Positions 16,501 through 25,494 of a stretch of 64,000 nucleotides of DNA are shown here, piece by piece. Source of the DNA: Pirellulaceae bacterium (GTDB lineage: Bacteria; Planctomycetota; Planctomycetia; Pirellulales; Pirellulaceae); assembly GCA_029243025.1 (NCBI GenBank), contig JAQWSU010000029.1, forward strand, positions 1-64,000, written 5' to 3'. Made by a program: the position numbers and the translations under genes. Numbering within the stretch: position 1 is the stretch's first letter; each line of letters begins with the position of its first letter. The notes under the pieces are model-generated. The model was not told where the DNA came from. It worked only from the letters and a program-made list of their open reading frames with translations, and ran no database searches.

Positions 16501-19026
16501 TGCCGTTGCAATACCTACAAAACCTTGGTCAGGAACAATTGTGAGGAGTCCGTTTTCACTGTCGACGGTGAAGTCGGCGTTCGAACCACTGACAACCGAA
16601 TAGGAAACCGCATCGCCTTCAACATCCTGGGAAGTCAATTGATAAGTTGCTTCTGTGTTCGCTTCCGTCGTGATGTCATTGATGTCATCGAGGAAGGGGC
16701 CACCATTCTCAGTGTCTGGCGATACGTTGACTGCGAACGAGTTCTGAGTTGAGTGTCCCTCGGCATCTGAGATAGTGACAGTGACGTTGGCCGTTCCCGA
16801 CGCACCTTCTGGCGCGCTCAGCATCAACATGCTATTTTCGATGTCGTCAAAAATGTCGACGGATGTCATGGTGACGGTGTAAGTGGGGCGACCACCTGGT
16901 TCGACCGCCACGTTGCTGATGCTTTGACGATTACTTTCACCTTCGACAAGTTGTCCCCAGATCGAATGATTGAAGTCGAGGTGGCGTGTAGCGCCTTCGG
17001 TAATGAAGAACTGAGAGCCGTTCGTGTCATCTTGTGATTTCGCCATCGATAGCACGCCAGTTTGATTGTGCTGTAGATCGACGTGGTATTGGTCGGCGAA
17101 GTCGGGTCGGTCAGGTCCGCCTGTACCGTTACCGATCGGGTCTCCACCTTGAATTACGAAGTTATTCAGAATGCGATGGAAGGTAAGCCCATCGTAGAAA
17201 CCGTCTTCCACAAGTGACGTAATTTGATCGGTGACACGTGGTGCTTTGTCATCGAACAATTCAAAGACCATTTTTCCATAGCCACTGACGTCAATCTCCA
17301 TGCTGCGATTGCCTTCGAGGAGCGACGTCATGACGAGATCGGGGTTGTCTGTCGTCACGGTGTAAGTCAAAGGACCATCGTTGTTGGGGTCGTAGCCGTC
17401 TAAGGGAATGTTTAGAGGCGATCCCGAAAGTAAATTGACATCTTCAACGGGGAGAATGATTGGAGTGTTGGATTCAGGAATGGCGATGCCCGTTTGCTCG
17501 GAAAGTGTTTCCAGAGTTTGGAAGCCGCTTAACCTTGTTCCGTCGGTAAATACCCAGGTGGGAAATGTCGTGACGTCGTTGTCGATTGCTATTTCGTTCG
17601 GTGTTCGATCAGAAGATGTAACTTCGACGAATGGCAGATAGGATTGGCCTTCTTCGAAGAGTTCCTTCTGTGACGTGCAATGTCCGCACCAGTTGGCACC
17701 ATAAAAGATCGCGCCAGAATCGGCGATGTCTTTGGCAAATTGCACTAAATCAGGAGCCGTTGGGGTGTCACTAATGGTTACCGATTGACTGTCAATAAAT
17801 TCGATGTCGACCGCGTCGACACCAGCGGTTCCACCAAATACGAGTGTCTGATGATTGGGGAGTTCGTCAGCCGGATCGGCAATAAAGGTCAGCTCGCCAC
17901 TGCCGGTGGCTCGCATGCGGATCTGTGCTACTTCGTATTCAGACTTATCCAAGGGACTGGTGCTCGTGCTGACCGCACCAATTTCGTCAATGAGTCCGGG
18001 AGTGATCGTGCCGCTGGTTGCATTCTTGTAATCATTCGAAAAGACAATGTTGCCGTCGGCGACTGCTAGGTTGGAGTCGAATGCGATGTCAAGATAGGCC
18101 GAGAAAACGCCTTCGTTGCCTGCTGGGAATAACCCGTAGCCCCGCTTGTCTTGGGTCAACACTCGGACCAAGAACTCATCGTCGAATGACAGTTCGCTGA
18201 CGGGGGCACCGAAAACGTCGGTGACTTGCAGGCGAATCTTGACCATGTTGTCGCTGAGGGGCGCACCGAAAAGTCGGCCGGGATCGTTCGGGTCAGGAGC
18301 GAGAATCGATCCATTGATGGTCAAATCGCTGCGTAGAAATTCTTCGGTGAGTCCCGTTTGGGTTACCGTACCGAAGGACTGATCAAGGAATCCGTTTTGA
18401 GCTAACTTGAAAATCTTCGTATCCGTATCGATGTCAAATGATCCACCCAGATTGATGGCATCATCACCGGTGAAGATGCCACTCTTTGAGATCATTTCAA
18501 GCGTGGTGACGAGATTCGTGGTTTCAACCCGGAGCGATCCATTCAGCGAGTTGTAGAGCACAAACGTGTCAGCACCGACTTGGATTTCGATGTCGCCGGC
18601 CTCTCCCTCGGCGGTCGCCGCCACTGCAGGACTTGCAGCAACCGCATTCAGTGTCCGGATCACCTGATCGGCGTCGTCAATAGTGACCACCTCATCACCA
18701 TTGACGTCGAAAACCTCAGGTTGTGCAGACAGTGTCCCCTCGTTCGTATAGGGAACGCCTGCGTGCGCCATTAATTCACTGCTGCCGCGACTAAGGGCAT
18801 TCAGGATTGCCAGAGCGTCCATCGAGGCGAGGTGGCCGTCGCGATTCACGTCCGCAGCCTCTACGGAGTTGTCGATGGAGGCCATCGTGTCGGCAGCGAG
18901 CAACACACGAGATTCGAGGTGCTCGTTTGTTGTGAAGCGACACTGCGCGTCCCGATGAGATCGCGTTGAAGAGGCGCGTTTGAAGGGTGGAAAGCCAATT
19001 CGTCGCAGTAGCTGGATCATAGTCAT
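13549..19026 (-). CDS. Giant secreted LEPR/dockerin protein with thioredoxin-like and cyclophilin-like domains
   Basis: The protein has 1825 residues. It opens with a basic segment and LESRVLLAAD (residues 37-46), then two dockerin-type repeats (DVNRDGHLASMDALAILNAL and DVNGDEVVTIDDADQVIRTL, ~59-127). A cohesin-like module follows (~262-420), then a thioredoxin-like domain (~425-520) with WCGHC at 446-450 and a TFP cis-proline candidate near 487. A cyclophilin-type isomerase domain spans ~577-725 (DGLTFHRILNNFVIQGGDP, GSQFFIT). Next come Ig/He-PIG-like domains (~790-1053), a second cohesin-like module (~1060-1212), four cadherin-like repeats (~1217-1603), an SdrD-B-like domain (~1609-1665) and a C-terminal module shared with the protein at 57430-60894. 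The ATG at 19026 is followed by a second usable ATG two codons later. It may assist folding or cross-linking of other surface proteins. Confidence 0.88.
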   Translation of the reverse strand: MTMIQLLRRIGFPPFKRASSTRSHRDAQCRFTTNEHLESRVLLAADTMASIDNSVEAADVNRDGHLASMDALAILNALSRGSSELMAHAGVPYTNEGTLSAQPEVFDVNGDEVVTIDDADQVIRTLNAVAASPAVAATAEGEAGDIEIQVGADTFVLYNSLNGSLRVETTNLVTTLEMISKSGIFTGDDAINLGGSFDIDTDTKIFKLAQNGFLDQSFGTVTQTGLTEEFLRSDLTINGSILAPDPNDPGRLFGAPLSDNMVKIRLQVTDVFGAPVSELSFDDEFLVRVLTQDKRGYGLFPAGNEGVFSAYLDIAFDSNLAVADGNIVFSNDYKNATSGTITPGLIDEIGAVSTSTSPLDKSEYEVAQIRMRATGSGELTFIADPADELPNHQTLVFGGTAGVDAVDIEFIDSQSVTISDTPTAPDLVQFAKDIADSGAIFYGANWCGHCTSQKELFEEGQSYLPFVEVTSSDRTPNEIAIDNDVTTFPTWVFTDGTRLSGFQTLETLSEQTGIAIPESNTPIILPVEDVNLLSGSPLNIPLDGYDPNNDGPLTYTVTTDNPDLVMTSLLEGNRSMEIDVSGYGKMVFELFDDKAPRVTDQITSLVEDGFYDGLTFHRILNNFVIQGGDPIGNGTGGPDRPDFADQYHVDLQHNQTGVLSMAKSQDDTNGSQFFITEGATRHLDFNHSIWGQLVEGESNRQSISNVAVEPGGRPTYTVTMTSVDIFDDIENSMLMLSAPEGASGTANVTVTISDAEGHSTQNSFAVNVSPDTENGGPFLDDINDITTEANTEATYQLTSQDVEGDAVSYSVVSGSNADFTVDSENGLLTIVPDQGFVGIATATVRVRALNGSDTADTYDSQRISVNVLPGKVGLDLSARSDSGSSSSDNLTNQTELEFEVSDVADGALVELFGNGTKIGEGTAVGNSVTITTANLASFGDGVYEITATQTVGDTTSSLSDGLTIELDQTGPDGFTATPPNTALVGTAVTFDTENTEEGSIIYSLSGAPSSANIDSNNGLLTWTPTISEAGTQSFDIQATDAAGNTSAQAVDIDVEQNQLMTYRLKLTDLDGNLINAAIAGEEFLLQVYIEDLRTDALNAGVFSAYLDITYDDNAVSVNGDVEFSSNFQNVQFSDLNTAGLIDDTGATADTTPLGSGEFLLMSIPMIADGSGNAVFAADPADNLPSRETTLHGLGVGLSPDQMVFEGTSLEIASMTFANDDTFQVDEDSSGNILNVLANDFAVPETRTLAVNSVSGTSNATVSINENQEIVYTPQENFTGIDTFSYEIIDNEGDTSSATVTVEVSNVNDDPTANDDSFTVSEDQTDVEIELLNNDSSSPDVGETLSITEVTQPANGSVQIGGNGTTALFTPDPDFAGSTSFSYTISDGNGGTANANVTVSVSEVNDTPIVFQVNREINEDTTLTLTAAELLANALPGGGEIDQTLALVSVGEESGGTLEKNGDVVTFTPAQDFAGSLSFEYTVTDNGTTNGVADPRTASGVVTVFVNEVNDAPTAVADTASAQTGAGSISILVLENDTISPDKNEVLSIISVSDGSAAGTVSIVGDTIEYTPAEEFTEGTETFTYTISDGNGGQSTATVSVTVVNFVEGGIKGSFSNANVEFAGIPVYLSGVNNIGADVTYETTTDSDGNFSFETITPGSYKLRTADPHFTDPTPADNSTETFDIELTASGTGDTEYNFDNRNLDPKFAIWETLSSHSDSGLYTSVNETDGHEWSQFDDGWEDVEMVDIQFTDNMSSLQVTISEDGQELTTTIDSSNREQVRIIGKEDDYRLVRIKGSRGDFDFQPTNGGGEGEAPRDQVFAEGLW

Positions 19027-19602
19027 TTCTGTTCCGGGTGAGTGAAGACCGAACGACTTCGGGTTGTCCTGCTGTAATTTGTCGATCCGTCATGCTCGCG
19101 GCTGGCCACGCCCATCTTTCATTGTGACGCTTGCCGTGATTTTTGTGTCGAATGTGGACTGGTGGTTTTTTAACTTGTCTTCCGGCTGCCAGCTCGTTTT
19201 GGGCTTGTGCTGACTTAGCGGCGGTAGGAGCGGGATCCGATTTTGTTTTGCTCTCGACTGAGCAGATAGGATTGGGGTGATTTGCCCCGCCTAATGTTTA
19301 CACTAGTTACGTTAAGTTTTTTTTTCAAGCAAACCATTCTGACTTCGAGTCGACTGAGACTTGCCTGCCATGTCGTGGGTGGAAATACTGTCAGTAGACT
19401 CATAACCGCAATTTTCCGCTTTTGTGGAATGAAAGAAAGTCCCGTCTGCCAAACCACTTAAAACATTGATGTAAATCCAAACCAGTAGTAACCTAGACAC
19501 TTAGAGATATAAGCGTTCTTTCACGCGACAACCCGCCAAATCTTCTACCTTTTCGGATAAGAATCGCCCCGGCAAGCTTCTCTGTGGATCAGTTTTTCTT
19601 CG
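19027..19602. other. Divergent intergenic region between two secreted-protein genes
   Basis: This AT-rich 576-bp stretch, with a run of nine T at ~19317-19325, separates two divergently transcribed LEPR/dockerin genes. It presumably holds both promoters. I cannot name a specific promoter box or an RNA gene in it. Confidence 0.45.
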
Positions 19603-21351
19603 ATGATGCAACGACGACAACGCGCTAAAACTGCCTTTCAACGCCAAGCTGCTCTCGAGTCACTTGAGGAGCGTCGCTTGCTATCTTCAGTACCCTACGG
19701 CGCAGGGGCCGAGGATACGGCAGAATATATGCTGGGGGATGTGCTGGTTTCCGTGGTTCTGCTGGAATCGGACGGTACGCTGGATTCGAGTACGGAGAAT
19801 TGGACGAGTCAGTCAATTCGAGAAACTAAGGAACGAATTGTTACAGGCATGGAATGGTGGTCGGATGCGCTTGACCAACAGTCCTCGGTGCACGATCTGA
19901 ATTTTTATTTTGATTTCACCTTTGCGGATCAGCCGATTGCGACGCGATACGAGCCGATTTCGCGACCATCCAACGATTTTATCTTCTGGATCAATGATTT
20001 TTTCGCCGCAGCTGAGGTACCCAGTGCGACTGGTTTTGACGATCGAATCCTGGACTTCAATCATCGGCAACGGATTGAGTACGGAACCGATTGGGCATTC
20101 ACAATCTTCGTCGTGAATGCCGAACAGGATTCGGATAGTCGTTTCGATGCGAGCGGCTCATTTCCTCGTGCCTTCGCCTTCGCCGGTGGTCGATTCTTTG
20201 TTGCGACCTCTGAGCGACCAGCGAGTACGTTTGCTCATGAAGCGGCTCACATGTTTTGGGCGATGGATGAGTATGCGGGGGGAAAGTCCTATGATGAGCA
20301 CCGTGGCTATTACAACTCACAGAATACGAACGCCTACGATGGCAACCCGAATCCGGAAGGGCGCGTTCGTAGCATTATGGATTCTCATCTTACTGCTTTT
20401 TCAACCCACGCTATCTCGGACTCTGCGATGGAGATGATTGGCTGGAAGGATTCGGATCAGGATGGGATTTTTGACGTGTTAGATGTGCCCCATCACTTGG
20501 AAGGTCAAGGGGAGTTCATTTCACCAGAAAACCGCTTTTCCTTCTCCGGGATGACGCAAGTCGCGACGCTTTCCAACCATAATCCGGACGGTAATGGAAA
20601 TGCCATTACCCTGAATAGGATCAGTCGGGTTGAAGTTCGCTTTGATCAGTCAACCTGGGAAACGGTTGGAACGTATGATGCCCATCAGGTTGATCTGGAT
20701 TTTGATATTCCCGTTCCCCGAGCCGCACAACAGATCGAGATTCGTTCCGTTGATGACTCGACAGGTTTGACTTCCAATGCTTGGGTAGATTATTTCGATC
20801 ACCCCTTGATTTCGTGGCAAAACGTGGAATTGCCGACGGATGTGAATGGTGACTCGGCTATCTCGCCGCTAGATGCGTTGATCGTGATCAACGAACTAAA
20901 CCAAAATGGCTCCCGTGAATTGCTGCCAGCGCCTGCCCCTTCAGTAATCGCTTTTATCGACGTGAACGGGGATGGTTTTGTTTCCGCGATTGATGCGTTG
21001 TTTGTGATCAATCAATTAAACGAGGCATCGTCGGTGGTTGGGATGGAGCCCACGAACCAAATATCAGCGAGTCAAAACTCGGGGATCGGAGAAGGTGAAT
21101 CGCCAGGCAGAAATGCTTTTGCCGCCGGGCGGCAGCAAAACCGTGGTTTTCCAAAACCGTGTCGAGAAGTGGTCGAATCGTTTGAACCTTCCAGCGATTA
21201 TTTGCGTAAAGCTGCCAATATCGACCTGATCTTTCGGGATTCCTTTTATACTGAACAGGCGAGGGAGAATCCGGGTGGCAGATCTCGATGTTTGAAAAAC
21301 GGGAACCAAAGCACATCATGGGATGCGTTGCATCTCGATTCCAAGCTCTAA
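19603..21351 (+). CDS. Secreted metzincin-like protease with dockerin pair
   Basis: The protein has 582 residues. The N-terminus has an LEPR-type variant, LESLEERRLLSS. A zinc-protease motif HEAAHMFWAMDEY begins at residue 212: H212, E213 and H216, with D222 at the place of the third metzincin ligand and W in place of the usual Gly. A Met-turn candidate SIMDS follows (M259). Residues ~412-474 are two dockerin-type repeats (DVNGDSAISPLDALIVINEL, DVNGDGFVSAIDALFVINQL). The last ~100 residues after the dockerins are Arg/Ser/Asn-rich and unlike the rest, which might reflect an old frameshift or a poorly conserved tail. It ends 24 nt before the next gene and is probably co-transcribed with it. The exact peptidase family is not certain. 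Confidence 0.82.
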   Translation: MMQRRQRAKTAFQRQAALESLEERRLLSSVPYGAGAEDTAEYMLGDVLVSVVLLESDGTLDSSTENWTSQSIRETKERIVTGMEWWSDALDQQSSVHDLNFYFDFTFADQPIATRYEPISRPSNDFIFWINDFFAAAEVPSATGFDDRILDFNHRQRIEYGTDWAFTIFVVNAEQDSDSRFDASGSFPRAFAFAGGRFFVATSERPASTFAHEAAHMFWAMDEYAGGKSYDEHRGYYNSQNTNAYDGNPNPEGRVRSIMDSHLTAFSTHAISDSAMEMIGWKDSDQDGIFDVLDVPHHLEGQGEFISPENRFSFSGMTQVATLSNHNPDGNGNAITLNRISRVEVRFDQSTWETVGTYDAHQVDLDFDIPVPRAAQQIEIRSVDDSTGLTSNAWVDYFDHPLISWQNVELPTDVNGDSAISPLDALIVINELNQNGSRELLPAPAPSVIAFIDVNGDGFVSAIDALFVINQLNEASSVVGMEPTNQISASQNSGIGEGESPGRNAFAAGRQQNRGFPKPCREVVESFEPSSDYLRKAANIDLIFRDSFYTEQARENPGGRSRCLKNGNQSTSWDALHLDSKL

Positions 21352-21375
21352 CTTTCGGCTAAAGGGTTGCCTAGC

Positions 21376-23223
21376 GTGTTTGGTACTAAAAGACGGAGAT
21401 CGGCAAAACTGCAGAGTCGTCGCTTGACGGCGGAAGCTCTGGAAGCCCGTGAAATGCTGACCGCCGTCGATTTGACAGATCGAGACCAATTACTGTTAGA
21501 GTTGATCAATCGGGCACGGCGTGATCCGCTTGCTGAGGCGGCTCGTTTTGAAGTTGATTTGAACGAAGGTTTGAACCCTGACACGATCAATGGAGATCCG
21601 AAGCAGCCGCTCGCCCCGAGTCAAATTTTGACTGATACCGCTCGAGCCCACTCGTTAGACATGTTAGACCGGGAGTTTTTCGCTCACGTCAATCCGGATG
21701 GCCTCGGGCCGGCGGATCGGGCTTGGGCTCTCGGCTATCCCGGCACTGCAGGAGAAAATCTCGCTTGGTACGGGACGGATGCCTTCTTGGATCGTGACGG
21801 GGAAATCTACGAACGTCACAAAGCTTTGTTTCTCAGTGAAGATCATCGCGTCAACATGCTCGTCGGCGGTTACCGTGAAGTCGGTTTGGGAATTGAATTC
21901 GGATTCCTGTCGATGGGATCTCGAAGCTCGATTATGGTCACGGAGAATTTTGGGAATCCGGGCGGCCAGCATTTCATCACGGGTGTGGCCTACGATGACA
22001 GTGTTGAGGAAGACAAGTTCTACACGATGGGTGAGGGTTTGGGGGCGGTTACCGTGACCGCGGTACGCGAATCGGACGGGATGATATTTACGGCCGAAAC
22101 GGGCGAAGCAGGTGGATACGGGATGCAAGTGCCCGATGGGGTTTACGCCGTGACGGCAACCAATCTCGGTGACAGAGACTCGATCACGTTTAAACAGATT
22201 GCGATCTTCGACTCCAATCAGAAAGTCGACTTCAATACCAACACGCCTGACGATTCAGCTCTAGCGGGTACGATTTTTCATGATTTAAATGGTGACGGAA
22301 TGCAGGATGTTGAAGAGCCCTACTTGCCGGATCTCGATGTGTTTGTCGATGTGGATGGCGATGGTCGACTCGGTCCGAGTGAAGCATCGGTCGTCACCGA
22401 CACAGAAGGGTTCTTCTATTTTGGCGACCTACGGGCCGGATCTTATGATGTGTTCGTTGATCTTCATCCGGGATGGGTTGTCAATTTTCCGGAAGACGGA
22501 AGTCATCTACTTGAACTGAATCCGTCACAACTTCGCTTGAATATCAATTTTGCCGTCCAACTGATCAATCAAATACCGATTGCTCAAGACGACCAGTATG
22601 AAGTTCAATCCGAGCAATCGACTGAGTTGGATATCTTTGCCAACGATAGTGATGATGGAACGCTTGTAATTCAAGATACTCGCTTGCTGGTTCAACCCCA
22701 ACACGGAACGGTCAGTTTAGACGTTTCGTTGGAAAAACTGTTTTACCGACCGACTTCAGGCTTTTCCGGAAGTGACTTCTTCGAATATGCGGTCATCGAT
22801 GATGAAGGCCTCATATCGGAGTCTGCCCGCGTTGATCTGGACGTGCAGCCGAGTGTCGGAACGGAGTGGCAGAATCCGGTGAATCCAATGGATGTGAACG
22901 GTGACTCGTACGTTTCTTCCATCGATGTGCTCTTGATCTTGAACGATTTGAACGCAAATTCTGCCCGTCAATTACCGTTGCCGACGGATGGTGAATCACC
23001 GCCTCCCTTTCTGGATGTGAGTGGCGACTCCTTCGTGACACCCATCGATGCCTTGTTAGTACTCAATGATCTTAATCGGGTCGCCATGGAGCAAAACCAG
23101 GCTGCGGAGGGTGAAGCCGATGAGGCGGTGTCCCTGCAGTTGTCGATGGCTCCATCATCCTTGGCAGCAGCAGCCATTGATATCGCCTTGGAAGACGATC
23201 TTAAAGCCAAGAAACGGCTTTGA
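21376..23223 (+). CDS. Secreted CAP-domain (SCP/PR-1) protein with SdrD-B, cadherin-like and dockerin repeats
   Basis: The GTG at 21376 gives 615 residues; a TTG at 21367 is the alternative. The N-terminus is basic and ends in ALEAREMLTA, an LEPR-type variant. Residues ~30-195 are a CAP domain: LLELINRARRDP, FAHVNPDG, GENLAWY, SEDHRVNML and VTENFG. An SdrD-B-like segment follows (GTIFHDLNGDGMQDVEEPYL), then one cadherin-like domain (~390-490). Two dockerin-type repeats come next (DVNGDSYVSSIDVLLILNDL, DVSGDSFVTPIDALLVLNDL, ~505-567) and a short acidic/Ala tail. It lies 24 nt after the protease gene on the same strand. CAP proteins act outside the cell; the biochemical role of bacterial ones is mostly unsettled. 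Confidence 0.87.
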   Translation: MFGTKRRRSAKLQSRRLTAEALEAREMLTAVDLTDRDQLLLELINRARRDPLAEAARFEVDLNEGLNPDTINGDPKQPLAPSQILTDTARAHSLDMLDREFFAHVNPDGLGPADRAWALGYPGTAGENLAWYGTDAFLDRDGEIYERHKALFLSEDHRVNMLVGGYREVGLGIEFGFLSMGSRSSIMVTENFGNPGGQHFITGVAYDDSVEEDKFYTMGEGLGAVTVTAVRESDGMIFTAETGEAGGYGMQVPDGVYAVTATNLGDRDSITFKQIAIFDSNQKVDFNTNTPDDSALAGTIFHDLNGDGMQDVEEPYLPDLDVFVDVDGDGRLGPSEASVVTDTEGFFYFGDLRAGSYDVFVDLHPGWVVNFPEDGSHLLELNPSQLRLNINFAVQLINQIPIAQDDQYEVQSEQSTELDIFANDSDDGTLVIQDTRLLVQPQHGTVSLDVSLEKLFYRPTSGFSGSDFFEYAVIDDEGLISESARVDLDVQPSVGTEWQNPVNPMDVNGDSYVSSIDVLLILNDLNANSARQLPLPTDGESPPPFLDVSGDSFVTPIDALLVLNDLNRVAMEQNQAAEGEADEAVSLQLSMAPSSLAAAAIDIALEDDLKAKKRL

Positions 23224-23314
23224 GCCGAAATCTCGTCCGGCCGTGCTCCTGCTAGCTGCCAGTCGCGGTCGAAAGAGCTCCTCGGAGCGCTTGCCAGGAG
23301 CCACTCTTGTGCTC

Positions 23315-23354
23315 TTTTTTGCACTGCTGAACGCTTTTTTGCACTGCTGAACGC
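23315..23354. repeat. 20-bp exact tandem duplication
   Basis: TTTTTTGCACTGCTGAACGC occurs twice, head to tail, at 23315-23334 and 23335-23354, downstream of the CAP gene. Its function is not evident. The T-runs are not preceded by a stem, so I do not call it a terminator. Confidence 0.9.
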
Positions 23355-23485
23355 GCTTTTCGACTGCTTGTTAGGATGCGTAAGCTGCACTGATTTTATC
23401 GCTCGTATCGTATTGTCTGAAATTTCGGGTGGTATGCGTCGATCTGTCTCTACGGATCTTCCACATTGTATGGACCCAGCGAGTC

Positions 23486-25180
23486 ATGACGATGAAGGTA
23501 AAAATCACACTCTTACTAACCAGCTTGGTGGCAATCACACAGCTTGCCACTGAGCTCCATTCCCAGCAGATTAATTCCGTTGGAGACTTTTCGGCAGGGC
23601 AGGCGTCCGTTCCGCCTCAGCCGGTGCCCGGGCCGGCTCACGGCCAGCCGGTGCAGCTCCAGACAGCAGCGGTTCCACCGCCAGCGATGCAGTATTGGCA
23701 AGACTCAAATAGGGCGCCAGCCACGCAGGTGTCTGCACCCCGCGACTTGAGCTCGATTGTGACGGCTCCCACATCCGCTCCGGCTGCCGTTTCCGCTCCG
23801 GCTGCCGTTTCGGCTCCGGCTGCCGTTTCGGCTCCGGCTGTGGCTTCGGCTCCGGCCTTTCGGGAGACTTCGGAACCGGCCGATAAAGCTGCGGGGCAGG
23901 GGTGCAGTGGTGATGCAGGATGCGACTCGTGTGATGCGTGTGATTCCTGCGGAACTGCTTCCTGTTCTTGTCGTTGTGACGGTGGTCTGTTGACAGGTTT
24001 TCTAAACGGTGGCATGGCCGCTAAGCTGCGTCACGGAAAGCTTGGGGGGCATCTTTTGGGTGACTTGTGCAACAGCTACTCGGGTTGTTTCGGGATTTCT
24101 GACAGCGGCTGTCCACGACCTTCATGGATTTGGGCAGACGGCGAGGCCATGTTGCTATGGACCAACGGATCTGGGAGTGTGCCTGCTTTGGCGACGACAA
24201 GCCCCGATGGAACGCCTTTCGATCAGGCTGGCGTTCTTGGTTTGAACACCACGAGTGTTCTCTTTGGGGGCGACTTGGATGACGACGCTGATTTGGGTTA
24301 CCGCGGTATGATCGGTGTTTGGTTTGACCCGCAGCAAACTTGGGGCATTGCTGGACGCGGACTCTATTTCGATCACGATACGGCTAATTTCTCAGCCCAA
24401 TCGAGCGGGTCGCCAATCTTGGCCCGACCCTTTTTCGATGTGGATTTAAATGTTCAAGATGCTCTAGTTGTAGCCTACCCGGGCATCAGCAGTGGGTCGA
24501 TTAACATCGATGGTTCCACCGAGATTCAGGGTTTTGAGCTCTTCCTTCGTAAGATGCTCTATTACGGTTATGGAAATCGAATCGACTTCCTGGGTGGTTT
24601 TCATACGACTCGCGTCAATGACTCGTTGCGAATCAATGATGTGATCGTGGTTGAAGACACCGGCGGAGTGTTTCCTGTAGGAACAGAAATTGAAACTGAT
24701 GATATTTTCAAAACTAGGAACGAATTCTACGGGGGTGAGCTTGGGCTCATGGCACAAGGCTTTGACGGCCGGTTGACCTGGAATCTTATTTCAAAGGTGA
24801 GTCTCGGAGCGACACAAGAAACCGTTTCGATCAAAGGCCAATCGACGACGACTATTCCTGGAGGTTCTACGAACACTCGACCCTCGGGGTTGTTGGCCTT
24901 GCCATCCAATATTGGTGTTTACGAGCGAGATGAATTTACCATCGTTCCTGAGTTGTCGCTGAATTTGGCCTATAGCCTGACCAGCCGATTTCAGGCAACG
25001 GTAGGTTATACATTCATGTACTGGTCGAATGCGGCGATGGCTGCCGAGGCAGTTGACACTAGCATCAACCCGACGCAGATTGATCCACCGATCGTCGGTC
25101 CCGAAGCTCCCGTCTATACATTGACGGATGAGAGTTTCTGGGTTCAAGGTTTGACATTTGGTCTCAATGCTCGCTTCTAA
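23486..25180 (+). CDS. BBP7-family outer-membrane beta-barrel protein
   Basis: The ATG at 23486 gives 564 residues and starts with a signal peptide (KVKITLLLTSLVAITQL). Longer in-frame starts lie ahead but break the signal. A Pro/Gln/Ala-rich region includes an 18-bp tandem DNA repeat coding for SAPAAV. A cysteine cluster follows (CDSCDACDSCGTASCSC). The rest (~210-564) is a barrel of the planctomycete BBP7 type: WIWADGEAMLLWTNG, LGYRGMIGVWFDPQQTWGI and FELFLRKMLYYGYGNRID, ending in WVQGLTFGLNARF with a terminal aromatic as in outer-membrane strands. A hairpin terminator candidate follows the stop. A second, diverged member lies at 41039-42661. Confidence 0.85.
   Translation: MTMKVKITLLLTSLVAITQLATELHSQQINSVGDFSAGQASVPPQPVPGPAHGQPVQLQTAAVPPPAMQYWQDSNRAPATQVSAPRDLSSIVTAPTSAPAAVSAPAAVSAPAAVSAPAVASAPAFRETSEPADKAAGQGCSGDAGCDSCDACDSCGTASCSCRCDGGLLTGFLNGGMAAKLRHGKLGGHLLGDLCNSYSGCFGISDSGCPRPSWIWADGEAMLLWTNGSGSVPALATTSPDGTPFDQAGVLGLNTTSVLFGGDLDDDADLGYRGMIGVWFDPQQTWGIAGRGLYFDHDTANFSAQSSGSPILARPFFDVDLNVQDALVVAYPGISSGSINIDGSTEIQGFELFLRKMLYYGYGNRIDFLGGFHTTRVNDSLRINDVIVVEDTGGVFPVGTEIETDDIFKTRNEFYGGELGLMAQGFDGRLTWNLISKVSLGATQETVSIKGQSTTTIPGGSTNTRPSGLLALPSNIGVYERDEFTIVPELSLNLAYSLTSRFQATVGYTFMYWSNAAMAAEAVDTSINPTQIDPPIVGPEAPVYTLTDESFWVQGLTFGLNARF
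23777..23863 (+). repeat. 18-bp tandem repeat in the BBP7 gene
   Basis: About 4.5 copies of an 18-bp unit (GCTCCGGCTGCCGTTTCG) encode the hexapeptide APAAVS. The later copies are diverged. In-frame length changes here would not break the gene. Confidence 0.85.
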
Positions 25181-25217
25181 GCCGCGTTGATCGTTTTGAC
25201 TCGCAATCATACGGCCG

Positions 25218-25248
25218 GCCGTGTCGCCCTGGTTTGGGGTGGCACGGC
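25218..25248 (+). terminator. Hairpin terminator candidate after the BBP7 gene
   Basis: A 12-bp stem with two G-U pairs (GCCGTGTCGCCC with GGGTGGCACGGC) and a 7-nt loop lies 37 nt after the stop codon. It is followed only by a weak T-rich stretch (TGTTGTCGTT). Confidence 0.55.
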
Positions 25249-25266
25249 TGTTGTCGTTAAGTGCGA

Positions 25267-25296
25267 TGTGAAATTAAGGTGTGTGAAATTAAGGTG
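25267..25296. repeat. 15-bp tandem duplication
   Basis: TGTGAAATTAAGGTG is repeated exactly at 25267-25281 and 25282-25296. It lies upstream of the phosphoesterase gene and has no evident role. Confidence 0.9.
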
Positions 25297-25494
25297 TGCA
25301 AGTTGATCGAATCGATTGATCGGCGATGCTGAGCGAGTTCTCAAGTCAACGCCGACGGGTGCTGTGATTCAGAAAAAAAAGAGTCAAATCGGTCTGCCAC
25401 CTTGCCAAAGTGAGTTTATTAGGTAGTAATTGTTGTATGAATTTTTCAGCGATCGACACGCTTGCGATTTGAAACCGTACATTTTGGACTCTTC

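Larger units (their letters stand above)
25181..25494. other. Intergenic region between the BBP7 gene and the phosphoesterase
   Basis: It holds the terminator candidate at 25218-25248, the 15-bp duplication at 25267-25296 and, presumably, the promoter of the phosphoesterase gene. No gene is supported. Confidence 0.5.

Noticed and set aside
25239-25255. Possible second sigma-54 site (TGGCACGGCTGTTGTC)
   Set aside because: The -12 box has GT instead of the invariant GC, and the left part is explained as an arm of the terminator hairpin.
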